Positions 17,734 through 26,938 of a stretch of DNA of 64,000 nt are shown here, piece after piece (position 1 is the first letter of the stretch; each line of letters starts with the position of its first letter). The translations under genes were made by a program, and so were the position numbers. Source of the stretch: PALSA-607 sp963825425 (GTDB lineage Bacteria; Actinomycetota; Actinomycetes; Acidothermales; Acidothermaceae); contig CAWGTF010000015.1 in the NCBI GenBank assembly GCA_963825425.1, positions 310,001 to 374,000 of the forward strand, given 5' to 3'. The notes under the pieces were generated by a model. The model was given only the letters and a program-made list of their open reading frames with translations. It was not told the DNA's origin and did not search any database.

Positions 17734-19197
17734 GCGTCGCTCGGCGCGGGCCGGCGGCGTTCGCGGAGCAACTCGATGCCACGGTCAGGGCTCACCCGAG
17801 TGCGGACCGCCTTCACCGTCGAGAACAGCACGACCACGAGGACCGCAGATCCAAGCGTCAACCCGAGACTGCCGTTGGACGGGAGCAGGATCGCTACGAA
17901 CCCACCGAGCACCCACGACAGCTGGAGCACCGTCTCTGAGCGGGCAAATGCCGAGGTGCGCACGTGTTCGAGGGCATCGCGCTGGATCACCGAGTCGAGG
18001 CCGAGTTTCGACAGTGACTGGCTGATGTTGGCCACCAGGATCGCCAGCGCTGCAGTGCCGAGGTTGAACCAGATCGCGGTGACGACCCCGATCACCGCTG
18101 CGGAGAACAGGCTGATGATCGCGAGGATCTCGGGCTGACGCGGTTTCAGCCAGCCCCCGAGCGTCGTGCCGAGCACGCTGCCGAGCGCGGCACACGCCAC
18201 GATGACGCCGAGGTCGACGTTCGGGTGGAAGACGCCGAGCGGATGCTTCCTGATCAAGAAGGCGAGGAACAAGGTGAGGAAGCCGGTGAATGCGCGCAGG
18301 CCCGCGCCAGCTCGAAGCATCGTGGTCATGCGTGGGCCGATGCCGCGAAGCGGCGGCAGGATCCGGCGGTACGTCGATCGAGCGACCGCAATCTCGCGAC
18401 GCGATCCGTCGCCGGACTCCGCTGCCGGCCGAGCCCGTCGCGGTCGGCGGCGAAGCCGGACCTCACCCTCGCTCGAGTCGACGCGCTCTGGCAGCCGGAA
18501 CGCGAAGATGATGCCGGCCAGATAGACGATTGCGCAGAGGCGCAGTGTCCACGACGGTGAGCCGGTAGCCCAGCGTCAGGCCCTGGCCGATGGGTGCAGC
18601 GACGGTTGCGGTCAGCACTCCCCACAGGGTGAGCCGGGCGTTGCCGCGGACCAGCGTCACGTTCGGCGGCAGCACGCGTGGCACGACCGCGCTTCGCGAC
18701 ACCCCGTAGGCCTTGGAGCAGACGAGCGCGCCGAACGCGGCGGGGTACAAGGCAAAGGCGCCCTTGGAGCCGACCGCGCCCGCCATCACCCAGGCCAGGA
18801 ACGCGCGCAGGAGCAGCGTCGTCGCGAGCGCGTATCGACGGCCGTTGCGGAACCGGTCGAGGAGCGGACCGATGACCGGCGCGATGACCGAGAACGGCGC
18901 CATCGTGATGAGCAGGTAGAGCGCGACCCGACTGCGTGCCTGGTCGACGGCCACCGAGAAGAACAAGGTGTTCGCGAGGGCGACGGTGAGCAGGGCGTCC
19001 CCGGCACTTTGGATGGCGTGCAGGTCGATCAGGCTCGCCAGCCCGCTCGCGTCGGCTCCCTCAGCGCGGGTCGAGCGCTGAAACCATCGACCGGCCGAGC
19101 CGCCCACGACGGCGAGCACGTGGACGGCCTTTCGGCCGACGCTGTCGTGGTCGTCGGTCTCGGAAGGCCGGGTCGTTCGAGGTTCGGACACGGGCAT
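17730..19197 (-). CDS. MFS transporter in the mqn operon, frameshifted
   Basis: A major facilitator superfamily protein of about 490 residues with roughly twelve hydrophobic segments. The first half, from ATG 19197, and the second half, from about 18540 to 17730, are in different frames. They join near 18520-18550, where VDTAPLR continues as AIVYLAGIIFAFRLPERV. A long cytoplasmic N-terminus (residues 1-55) precedes the first helix. The substrate is unknown. It overlaps mqnB and is divergent from DUF3027, an arrangement often seen in actinobacteria. Confidence 0.8.
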
Positions 19198-19248
19198 CAG
19201 TCAACTACTCACAGGCCGCGCGCGCGATGCATGCGAGAATCATGGACT

Positions 19249-20191
19249 GTGACCGACACTTCGCTCGACATCGCCGTGCAATCTGTTGGTAATGGCGACT
19301 CGGTCGTGCCCGATGCGGTCTGCGCGGCGGCGGTCGACCTGGCCCGCGAAGCAGCCCAGGCCGTCGCTGGGCACTCGCCGGTCGGCGACCACGAAGGTGT
19401 CGAGGCCGACGACGAGCGGATCGTCACCCACTTCTTTTCCAGCACAGATCGGGCGTATACCAACTGGCGATGGGCAGTCACCGTCGTCCGGGCACCTCGT
19501 TCGAAGCACGTCACGGTCGATGAGGTCGTGCTGCTGCCCGGGCCAGGCGCATTGCTCGCGCCGCCGTGGGTGCCGTGGAGCGAGCGGCTGCAAGCCGGCG
19601 ACCTCGGGATCGGCGACGTCCTGCCGACGGCCGCTGACGACCCGCGGCTGGTGCCTGGGTACGCCGACGATCGGTCCCCATGACGAGACCGACGACGTCG
19701 ACACCTTCGATGCCCTCGTCAGCGACATGTGGCTCGGGCGCCCTCGGGTGCTGTCGGAGTACGGTCGGGTCGAGGCGGCCGACCGGTGGTACGACGGCGA
19801 CCACGGGCCGCACGCGCCGATCGCCCGGGCCGCCGACATGCACTGCGCGTCGTGCGGATTCCTGGCGCTGATGCGAGGCGCGCTGAGCCGCGTGTTCGGT
19901 ATCTGCGCCAACGAGTACGCACCTGATGACGGCCGGGTGGTCTCCTTCGACCACGGCTGCGGCGCCCATTCGCAGGCGTTGGTCGCGCAGACCGAGCCGT
20001 TGCGCACGCCCGACGACACGGCACCCGAGGACGACGTGCAGGCGATCGACGCGTTCACCGTCGACCCCGTCGTCGACGCCCCGGTCCTCGACGTCCCGGT
20101 CGAACACGAGGTGCCGGGCGACATCGTGCTCGAGGACCTGCGCGACGAGCGCCGGACGACGACCGACCCGCCCGACGCGGGCGCGCACTGA
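19249..20191 (+). CDS. DUF3027 family protein, frameshifted
   Basis: About 313 residues of the actinobacterial DUF3027 family, function unknown. The diagnostic segment VPWSERLQAGDLGIGDVLP and DDPRLVPGYADD are in the first frame. YGRVEAADRWYDGDHGP, APIARAADMHCASCGFL (a CxxC) and GICANEYAPDDGRVV follow in the next frame after an indel near 19655-19672. The start is GTG 19249 without a strong ribosome site. The stop codon overlaps the beginning of the next large gene, and the MFS gene is divergent with 51 bases between. Confidence 0.85.
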
Positions 20192-23087
20192 ACGACCCGT
20201 TCGGCACGGCGGCCCTGCGGGCGAACGTGCTGGCCGCGTGGGCCGCGTCGCCGGCCCGCTTCCGCGAGGACGCCAACGCCGAGGAAGACCTCGTACTCGG
20301 TGGGTATCGCGATCGGGTCCTGATCGAACTTGCCCAAAACGCCGCCGATGCAGCGAGCAGGGCGGGCGTTCGTGGCCGGCTGCGCTTCGAACTCACCAGC
20401 GCGGACGCCGTGTTGCGCGCCTCGAACACCGGCGCACCACTCGATGCCGCCGGCGTCGAATCCGCGTCGACGCTGCGGGCGTCGGCGAAGCGTGATGACC
20501 TGGCGGTCGGTCGGTTCGGTGTCGGATTCGCGGCGGTGCTCGCCGTCAGCGACGAGCCGAGCATGCTCACCAACTCGGGTTCGGTCACCTGGTCGCTCGC
20601 CCGCACCCGCGCCGACCTTGCGCCGCTTGCCGACCTTGCAGACGAGGTGCAGCGTCGAGGCAATGCGTTGCCCGTGCTGCGGCTGCCCTACGCCAGCGAG
20701 GTGCGGCCTTCGGCTGACGGGTTCGACACCGAGGTCGTGCTGCCCTTGCGCGACGATGCGGCCGTCGAGCTCGTCCGAGGTTTGCTCGTCGACGTTGACG
20801 CCGTGCTGTTGCTGACGCTGCCCTCGCTCGCCTCGGTCGAGATCGTCATAGACGGCGACGTCGCGTGAGCTGGCGGCGGAGCCGACCGCTGACGGCGTGA
20901 TCGTCGACGGCACTCGCTGGATCGTGCACGAGAGCACCGGCCGCCTCGACGCCGAACTGCTCCGCGACCGGCCGGTCGAAGAGCGCGGTCGGCGTGACTT
21001 CGTACTCACCTGGGCAGTGCCTGTCGACGACGCCGGTGCGCCGGTGGCGATGCCGCCGTCGGTGCCCGCCGTCGTCCACGCACCGACTCCGACCGATGAG
21101 CCGCTCACGTTGCCCGCGCTGCTCATCGCGCCGCTGCCGCTCGATCCGACGCGCCGCCACGTCGCACCCGGACCGTTGCGTGACGCGCTGCTCGATCACG
21201 CCGCGGCCGCGTACGCAGACCTCGTCCGCGGGCTCCCGCCGACGCCCGACGTGCTCGCGCTGGTACCGGTATCGGTCGCTGCCGGGGCGATCGACGGCGA
21301 GCTGCGGGCGCGCATCCTGCCCCTGCTGCGCGACGTCCCGTTCATTGCGACCGCGGAGGCTGAGATCCGGATGCGGCCTGCAAATGCGGTGATGTTGGAC
21401 GACGCAGGGCTGGCGTCTGATGAGTCGCTCGGCGACGTACTCGTGCAGGTGTTGCCTGAGTTGGTGCCGGCATCGGTGGGCGCGTCGTGCGCCGACCGCG
21501 CTGACCGCATTGGGCGTGCGGCGCATTCAACTCGGGGCGTTGATCGACGAGCTGGCGACGGTCGACCGCGAACCGGGGTGGTGGCACTCGCTGTACGGCG
21601 CGCTTGCAGACGCTGGAGTATCGACCGACCTGCTCGCCGGCCTGCCGGTACCGCTCGGATCAGGCGGTGTCGCGCGGTCGGCGCGCGGGTTGTTGATGCC
21701 GGGGGAGTTCGGCGACCTCACGGTGCTCGGGCTACGCACCATCCACCCCGACGCGGCCCATCCGTTGCTGCTTGCGGCTGGGCGCCGTCGATGCCGAACC
21801 GCGGGCGGTCTTGCGTGACGATCACGTGCGAGCGGCGGTGGAGAACTCCTACGACGCCGAACAGCCCGCCGACATCGCCGACGCCGTCCTCGCCCTCGTG
21901 GCCGCCGCGCATCTGCAGGCGGGTGACGAGCCGTGGCTGGCCGAGCTGGCGTTGCCGGCCGACGACGGCGAGCTCTACGTAGCCGGTGAACTCCTTATGC
22001 CACAGGGAAAGCTGGCCGCGCTCGTCGTCGACGATGCCCCGTTCGGGACCGTCGACCTCGGCACTGGTCGAGCGGTGGGGCGCTGCGGTTCTCGAGGCAG
22101 TCGGCGTCCTCGACAGCTTCGCCGTCGTGCGCGACAACGATGTCATGAGCGCCGACCACGACCTCGATCTCGAGGACGAGTACCTCGACGTGATGCGATC
22201 TGTTCTCGGGGTCGACGAGCCGGTCGTCATGAGCGAACTCGTCGGCGTCCGTGATCTGGAGTTCGTCCGCGACGACGCATGGGACGCCGCGCTGTCGCTG
22301 CTGTCGCAGCCACCACTGCGGGCCGCGGTAGTCGAGCAGGCGGTGGTGATCGGCGCAGGTCTGCAAGCGCGAGTGCCGTCCTACACGGCCTGGTGGTTAC
22401 GTGAGCATCAGGTCGTTCGCGGCCGCCTCGCGACGTCCGATCCCTTGCTGGTAGGGCTTTTCGACGTCGTCGGCGCCACGGGCGACGACGAGTTCTTGGT
22501 CGCGGCCGGCGCGCTTCGCGACCTTGACGACGCCGATCACGACGAGATCGCCGCACGTCTCGGTGATCGGTTCCCGCGTTGTGACGCGCGAGCAGGTCAA
22601 GGCCTTGTACGCGCATCTCGAGCCGCGAGACTCGCCAGCCTCTGTGCGGGCTGTACGTGACGGCGAACTCGTCGTCGTGGCGGGGGACGATGCCGCGGTC
22701 ATAGATCTCCCGGAATTGCTGCCGTTGCTAGGAAACTTCGCCGTCGTGCCGGCGTCGCTAAGCGATGCGACGCGGGTCGCCGACGCGCTCAACGTGGCGT
22801 TGGCGAGCGAGCTGGGCGGCTTCGCGTTGGTGAGTGAAGGTCGCCCAGACAAAGACCATGTCGTGCACGACCAGCTACTGGTCGAAGACGTCAACGGCGA
22901 CCCGCAGCGGGTCGCATGGCGGGTCGTCGACGGGGTGCTGCACGTCGATGCGGGTGCGTTGGAGTTCGGGCTCGGTCGTGGCCGCGCGTGGCGCGACGGG
23001 CAGTGGTCGCAGCGCTACTTGGCGACCGAACTGCTGCGCGGCGTAGTGCCGTCGTCGTTGCTGCTCGCCGAAGCCGATCTCGACTGA
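20188..23087 (+). CDS. Large Hsp90/sacsin-like GHKL ATPase-domain protein, multiply frameshifted
   Basis: A protein of about 960 residues with an N-terminal GHKL-type ATP-binding domain. The N-box LIELAQNAADAA and the glycine box VGRFGVGFAAVL are seen, as in proteins annotated as sacsin N-terminal ATP-binding-like. The rest is a long region of unknown function rich in Asp and hydrophobic residues. The reading moves frame about five times (near 20840-20895, 21485-21515, 21775-21800, 22050-22080 and 22560-22590), always continuing the same kind of protein. The best start is CTG 20188, overlapping the DUF3027 stop as CTGA; GTG 20227 would cut into the conserved N-terminus. It is probably chaperone-like, but that is inference. 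Confidence 0.75.
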
Positions 23088-23317
23088 GCCCGCTGGATTC
23101 CGCGACGGCGAAGCAACATCAGCGACAGGCCCCAGAGTCCGAGCAGGAACCCGCTCAGCCCGACCCACACGTACCAGCCGTGCCCATGGCTGGCCAGTGA
23201 GTGGTGCTGGGTCAGCAGCACGAAGAACGCCACCAGCCACAACCCGGTAGCCACGATGACCGGCGCGAACTCATTCGTCTGAAACGGCGGTGGGTCGGGA
23301 CGACGCGGTGCGGCCAT
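23015..23317 (-). CDS. DUF2530 family small membrane protein
   Basis: A 100-residue protein with two transmembrane helices (VIVATGLWLVAFFVLL and WVGLSGFLLGLWGLSLMLL) after the N-terminal PPPFQTNEFAP, which matches the DUF2530 family; function unknown. Its C-terminus (RRRGIQRAQ onward) overlaps the end of the convergent ATPase gene by about 73 bases. This is unusual, and the tail may be extended by a base error. Confidence 0.7.
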   Translation of the reverse strand: MAAPRRPDPPPFQTNEFAPVIVATGLWLVAFFVLLTQHHSLASHGHGWYVWVGLSGFLLGLWGLSLMLLRRRGIQRAQSRSASASSNDDGTTPRSSSVAK

Positions 23318-23376
23318 GGTCGTCAGGCTATTCCCGCCTCGGGGTGTAGTGCGGGACCCCCCAAAACCGGATGACC

Positions 23377-23404
23377 GTTAGCAAGGCTAATGAGCTATGC
23401 TAAC
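23377..23404. promoter_or_regulatory. MarR operator/promoter region
   Basis: An inverted repeat GTTAGCA-N14-TGCTAAC encloses a smaller palindrome, TTAGC-AAG-GCTAA. A -10-like TATGCT at 23396-23401 lies inside the right arm. Binding by the MarR protein encoded just downstream would block the promoter. Confidence 0.6.
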
Positions 23405-23408
23405 GATC

Positions 23409-23840
23409 GTGCCGTCAACCACCGCCACCACCGAACTCGCGAGCGAGCTCCGGGTCTCACTGATGAGGCTGGCTCGTCGATTGCGGGCCGAGCGGCTCGA
23501 TGAAGGGCTCACGCCCACGCAGCTGGCGGTGCTGGGCTCCCTTGATCGGCACGGCCCGATGACCCTCGGCGAGCTGGCCGCGCACGAGAAGGTGCAGCCA
23601 CCGTCGATGACCCGAACCACGGCGATCCTCGAGGAGCGCGGACTGCTCACCCGCGTGACCGAGGAGGTCGACCGGCGGCAGGTGCGGATTGCGATTAGTA
23701 CCGCGGGGCTGGCCCTGTTGCGCGAAGACCGCAAGCGCCGCGATGCGTGGCTGGCCGGGCGCTTCGAGCAGCTGACAAGTGACGAGCGTGCTCTGTTGCA
23801 TCAGATAGCGCCGCTGCTCGATCGGCTGGCGCAGTCTTGA
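23409..23840 (+). CDS. MarR-family regulator of the adjacent MFS pump
   Basis: A protein of about 143 residues with the MarR winged helix: LTPTQLAVLGSLDRHGPMTLGELAAHEKVQPPSMTRTTAILEERG-type recognition region and the wing VDRRQVRIAIS. GTG 23409 is preferred because the in-frame ATG at 23397 lies inside the operator and overlaps the -10 box, so GTG would be a leaderless start about eight bases after it. The stop overlaps or touches the MFS gene start. The arrangement of MarR next to a drug-efflux-like MFS suggests substrate-induced control of the pump. Confidence 0.88.
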   Translation: MPSTTATTELASELRVSLMRLARRLRAERLDEGLTPTQLAVLGSLDRHGPMTLGELAAHEKVQPPSMTRTTAILEERGLLTRVTEEVDRRQVRIAISTAGLALLREDRKRRDAWLAGRFEQLTSDERALLHQIAPLLDRLAQS

Positions 23841-23845
23841 AAGGT

Positions 23846-25136
23846 ATGTTTCGAGCTCTCTCGGTGCGCAACTACCGGCTCTACGCAGGCGGTCAGGTGG
23901 TGTCGAACACTGGCACCTGGATGGCGCGGGTAACGCAGGACTGGCTCGTCTATCACATCCTCACGAACGACAACAGTTTCGCGCTCGGTGCCGTCACCGC
24001 TCTGCAATTCATGCCCGCATTGGCTTTCGGCATGTACGGCGGGATGCTCGGTGACCGCTATCCGAAACGCGTGGTGCTGACGATCACTCAAAGCGCGATG
24101 GCCCTGTTGTCATTGCTCAGTGGACTGCTCATCGTCTTTCATGCGATGGAACTCTGGACGATCTGCGTGATCGCGTTGGTGTTCGGCGTGGCCTCGGCGC
24201 TCGACATGCCGGTGCGGCAGGCCTTCGTGATCGAGATGGTCGGCCGTGATGTTCTGCAGAACGCGGTGAGCTTGAACTCAGCGACGTTCAATGCGTCCCG
24301 GATGGTCGGTCCGGCGGTCGCGGGCCTGCTGATTGAAGCGTTCGGCACGGCGCCTGGGTTCTTCCTTAATGCGGTGTCTTACGTCGCAGTCATTGTCGGC
24401 ATGCACGCCATGACCAAGAACGAGCTACACGCCGCGCCGCGCGTCGCCCGGGCCCGCGGTCAGCTTCGCGAGGGCCTGTCGTACGTGCGAAATCGCCCGC
24501 AGCTGTTGCTGCCCGTGATGCTGATGGGCTTCATCGGAACGTTCGGTTTCAACTTCCAGATCACGAACGCGCTGGTCGCGCAGGGCGTCTTTCACAGAGG
24601 CGCCGGCAGCTATGGGATTCTCTCGACGGCCCAGGCTGCGGGGTCGCTGGCCGGCGCGCTGTTTGCGGCGCACCGTCGACAGCAGCCCAGAGTTCGGCTG
24701 CTGATCATTGCCGCGCTGGTGTTCAGCGTGCTCGTCGCGGTGTCCGGCTTCGTTCCGTCCTACGGATTGTTCATGCTGCTGTTGCTTCCGATTGGGTGCG
24801 CGGGAATCCTGCTCGCCACATCGTGCAACGCGATGCTGCAACTGAGTGCGGCGCCGCACATGCAGGGGCGGGTGATGGCGCTCTACACAACCGTGTTCGT
24901 CGGGTGCGCGCCGTTCGGCTCGCTACTTGTCGGCTGGCTTGGCGGCGCGTTCGGACCGCGGTGGGCGCTGTTCGCCGGGCGGACTCATCTGTGCGGTCGC
25001 CGTCGTGGGGTGCGCGCTGTATTACGTGCGAGCGCAGCGGCTGGAGATCCGAGTCGCCGATCACGTGTGGTGGCCCCGAACGGCCGAAGACGAACTCGAG
25101 GACGACGCGTTGCTGGCGGACGTGCGAGCTCGCTGA
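23846..25136 (+). CDS. MFS transporter (drug-efflux type), frameshifted near 3' end
   Basis: About 430 residues with twelve predicted helices. The N-terminus MFRALSVRNYRLYAGGQVVSNTGTW is typical of actinobacterial TetV-like exporters, and the A-motif is GMLGDRYPKRVV. Near 24970-24985 the sequence changes frame. WALFAG continues as GLICAVAVVGCALYYVRAQ and ends in an acidic tail at 25136. The first frame alone would instead run on to 25198 with a low-complexity Arg-rich tail. ATG 23846 fits the family; TTG 23837 overlapping the marR stop is the alternative. It is co-transcribed with marR. Confidence 0.85.
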
Positions 25137-25281
25137 GCCCGCCAAGTGGCTCGCCGCGACTACGCCGGACGCCTCAGCGGTGCCGACTACTCGGATGATG
25201 ACTCGGTGTAGCCACTCTGTGACACTTAGGTCACTGTGAGTGACGACGCCGCCGCGGCGCCGTCCAAGGCGGGGGACAAAC

Positions 25282-26932
25282 GTGACGCACGGCAGTGATG
25301 CTCAGCCCGGGGCGACCTGGGCCCGAGCCCGACGATCCGCGTTCGTGGGAGCGGTGTCATGTGCCGCCGCCGTCGGCCTGCTGCCACTCGCCGGCGCCGC
25401 GAGCGCCAGCACCCCGCAGCCGATCACGGTCTCCGCGAGCGGCGCATACATCGTGCAGTCCGCCCCTGGGCATGGCTCACAGGCGAAGCACGACGTCATC
25501 GCCCTCGGTGGCACGGTCGGCATCGACCTGCCGATCATCAATGGCTTCGGCGCATCGATGTCACCCGCCGCCGCGAGCTCGCTGGCCGGCTCCGCCGACG
25601 TCCGCGAAGTCTCTCCTGACGCTGCGACCACGACTCAGGGCAGCAGCTACAACCCGGCTACCGACGTCGGATCGCCCGCCGGTCTGTCGTCAGATGTCGG
25701 CTACAACACGTACTGGAGCCAGCGCTTCAGCGGGCAAGGCGTCGGGGTCGCGTTGATCGACTCAGGCGTCGCGCCGGTGCCCGCCCTCTCGGCGTCCGGC
25801 AAGGTTATCTACGGTCCGGACTTCACTCCGACCGGCTACTTCCCGCAGGTGCGTGGGCTCGACACTTACGGCCACGGCACGTTCATGGCGGGCCTGATCG
25901 CCGGCCGTCAGCCAGGCGCCACCGCGCCGTACAACGCGAGCAGTGGCTACTACCTGGGCGTCGCGCCTGACGCCCACATCGTGAGCGTCAAGGTCGCCGA
26001 TGCAACGGGTGCGACCGTGCAATCGGCCGTGATCGCCGGCATTCAGTGGGTGGTGCAGCACCGCAACGACTCCGGCCTCAATATCAAAGTGCTCAACCTG
26101 TCGCTCGGCGTGCGTGACGGGCTTCCGTATACCCGTGACCCGCTCGACGTCGCCGCCGAGGCTGCCTGGCGGTCGGGCATCACCGTTGTCACCGCCTCAG
26201 GCAACGACGGCAAGGTCGGCATGACGGCACCCGCGAGACGACCCGTATGTCATCGCTGTGGCGGCTCTCGACGGCGGCTCGAGTACTTCAAGCGGGGACG
26301 ACGTCGCGGCCAGCTTCTCCGACCAGGGCGACGGGACCCGCAACCCGGACTTCGCAACGGTGGGGACCCACGTAGTCGGGCTGCGCGTACCTGGCTCTGC
26401 TATCGACAACCAATACGGCAACGGGCAGGGCAACATCAGCTCTTCGCTGATGCGGGGCAGCGGCACATCCGAGGCCGCAGCGATCACGTCGGGCGCCGCC
26501 GCACTGATCATCGGACAGCGGCCGGGAATCACGCCCGACCAGGTGAAGGCAACCCTGGCCGTCCACACCACGTGGACCGGGAATGTGGGACAGCTCGGCA
26601 ACGGCCAGCTCAACATGGGCTGGGTTTTCAACGCCGCGACGGAGAATCGCCCCCAGCACTGGCAGACCGCCTCCGCGACCATGCCGGCAACACCGGGCTC
26701 GGTACTCGCCGCACCCGCGAGCACGACCGCCTCGGGCGCGACCTGGACGGGTGCGACGTGGACGGGTGCGACGTGGACGGGTGCGACGTGGACGGGTGCG
26801 ACGTGGACGGGTGCGACCTGGACGGGTGCGACGTGGACGGGTGCCACGTGGACCGGCGCGACGTGGACGGGTGCGACCTGGACCGGCGCGACCTGGACGG
26901 CGGGCGCGTGGACGTCGAACTCGTGGAACTGA
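25282..26932 (+). CDS. Secreted S8 (subtilisin-like) serine protease with GATWT repeat tail, frameshifted
   Basis: About 550 residues. A signal peptide (SAFVGAVSCAAAVGLLPLAGAASAS) is followed by a short inhibitor-like propeptide and the S8 catalytic domain. Asp is in VALIDSGVAP, His in DTYGHGTFMAGLIAG, and Ser in GSGTSEAAAITSG, so the triad is complete. An indel near 26225-26240 separates the His part from the Ser part; the second frame resumes with DDPYVIAVAALDGG, typical of the family. The C-terminus is 11 copies of GATWT and an end rich in Trp and Ser (GAWTSNSWN). The start GTG 25282 follows GGGGGA by seven bases; GTG 25240 is possible. It is followed after six bases by the GGDEF-EAL gene. 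Confidence 0.85.
26735..26899 (+). repeat. 15-bp tandem repeat, 11 copies (GATWT)
   Basis: Eleven in-frame copies of a 15-base unit, mostly GCGACGTGGACGGGT in shifted phase, encode Gly-Ala-Thr-Trp-Thr at the C-terminus of the S8 protease. Four copies use ACC for the first Thr, and two near the end use GAC CGG-type variants. The near identity at DNA level suggests recent expansion or slippage. Confidence 0.95.
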
Positions 26933-26938
26933 CCTGAC

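Noticed and set aside
25219..25234. GTGAC-N6-GTCAC near the protease start as a CRP site
   Set aside because: The spacing between TGTGA and TCACT is eight bases, not six, so it does not fit the CRP pattern; no other support.
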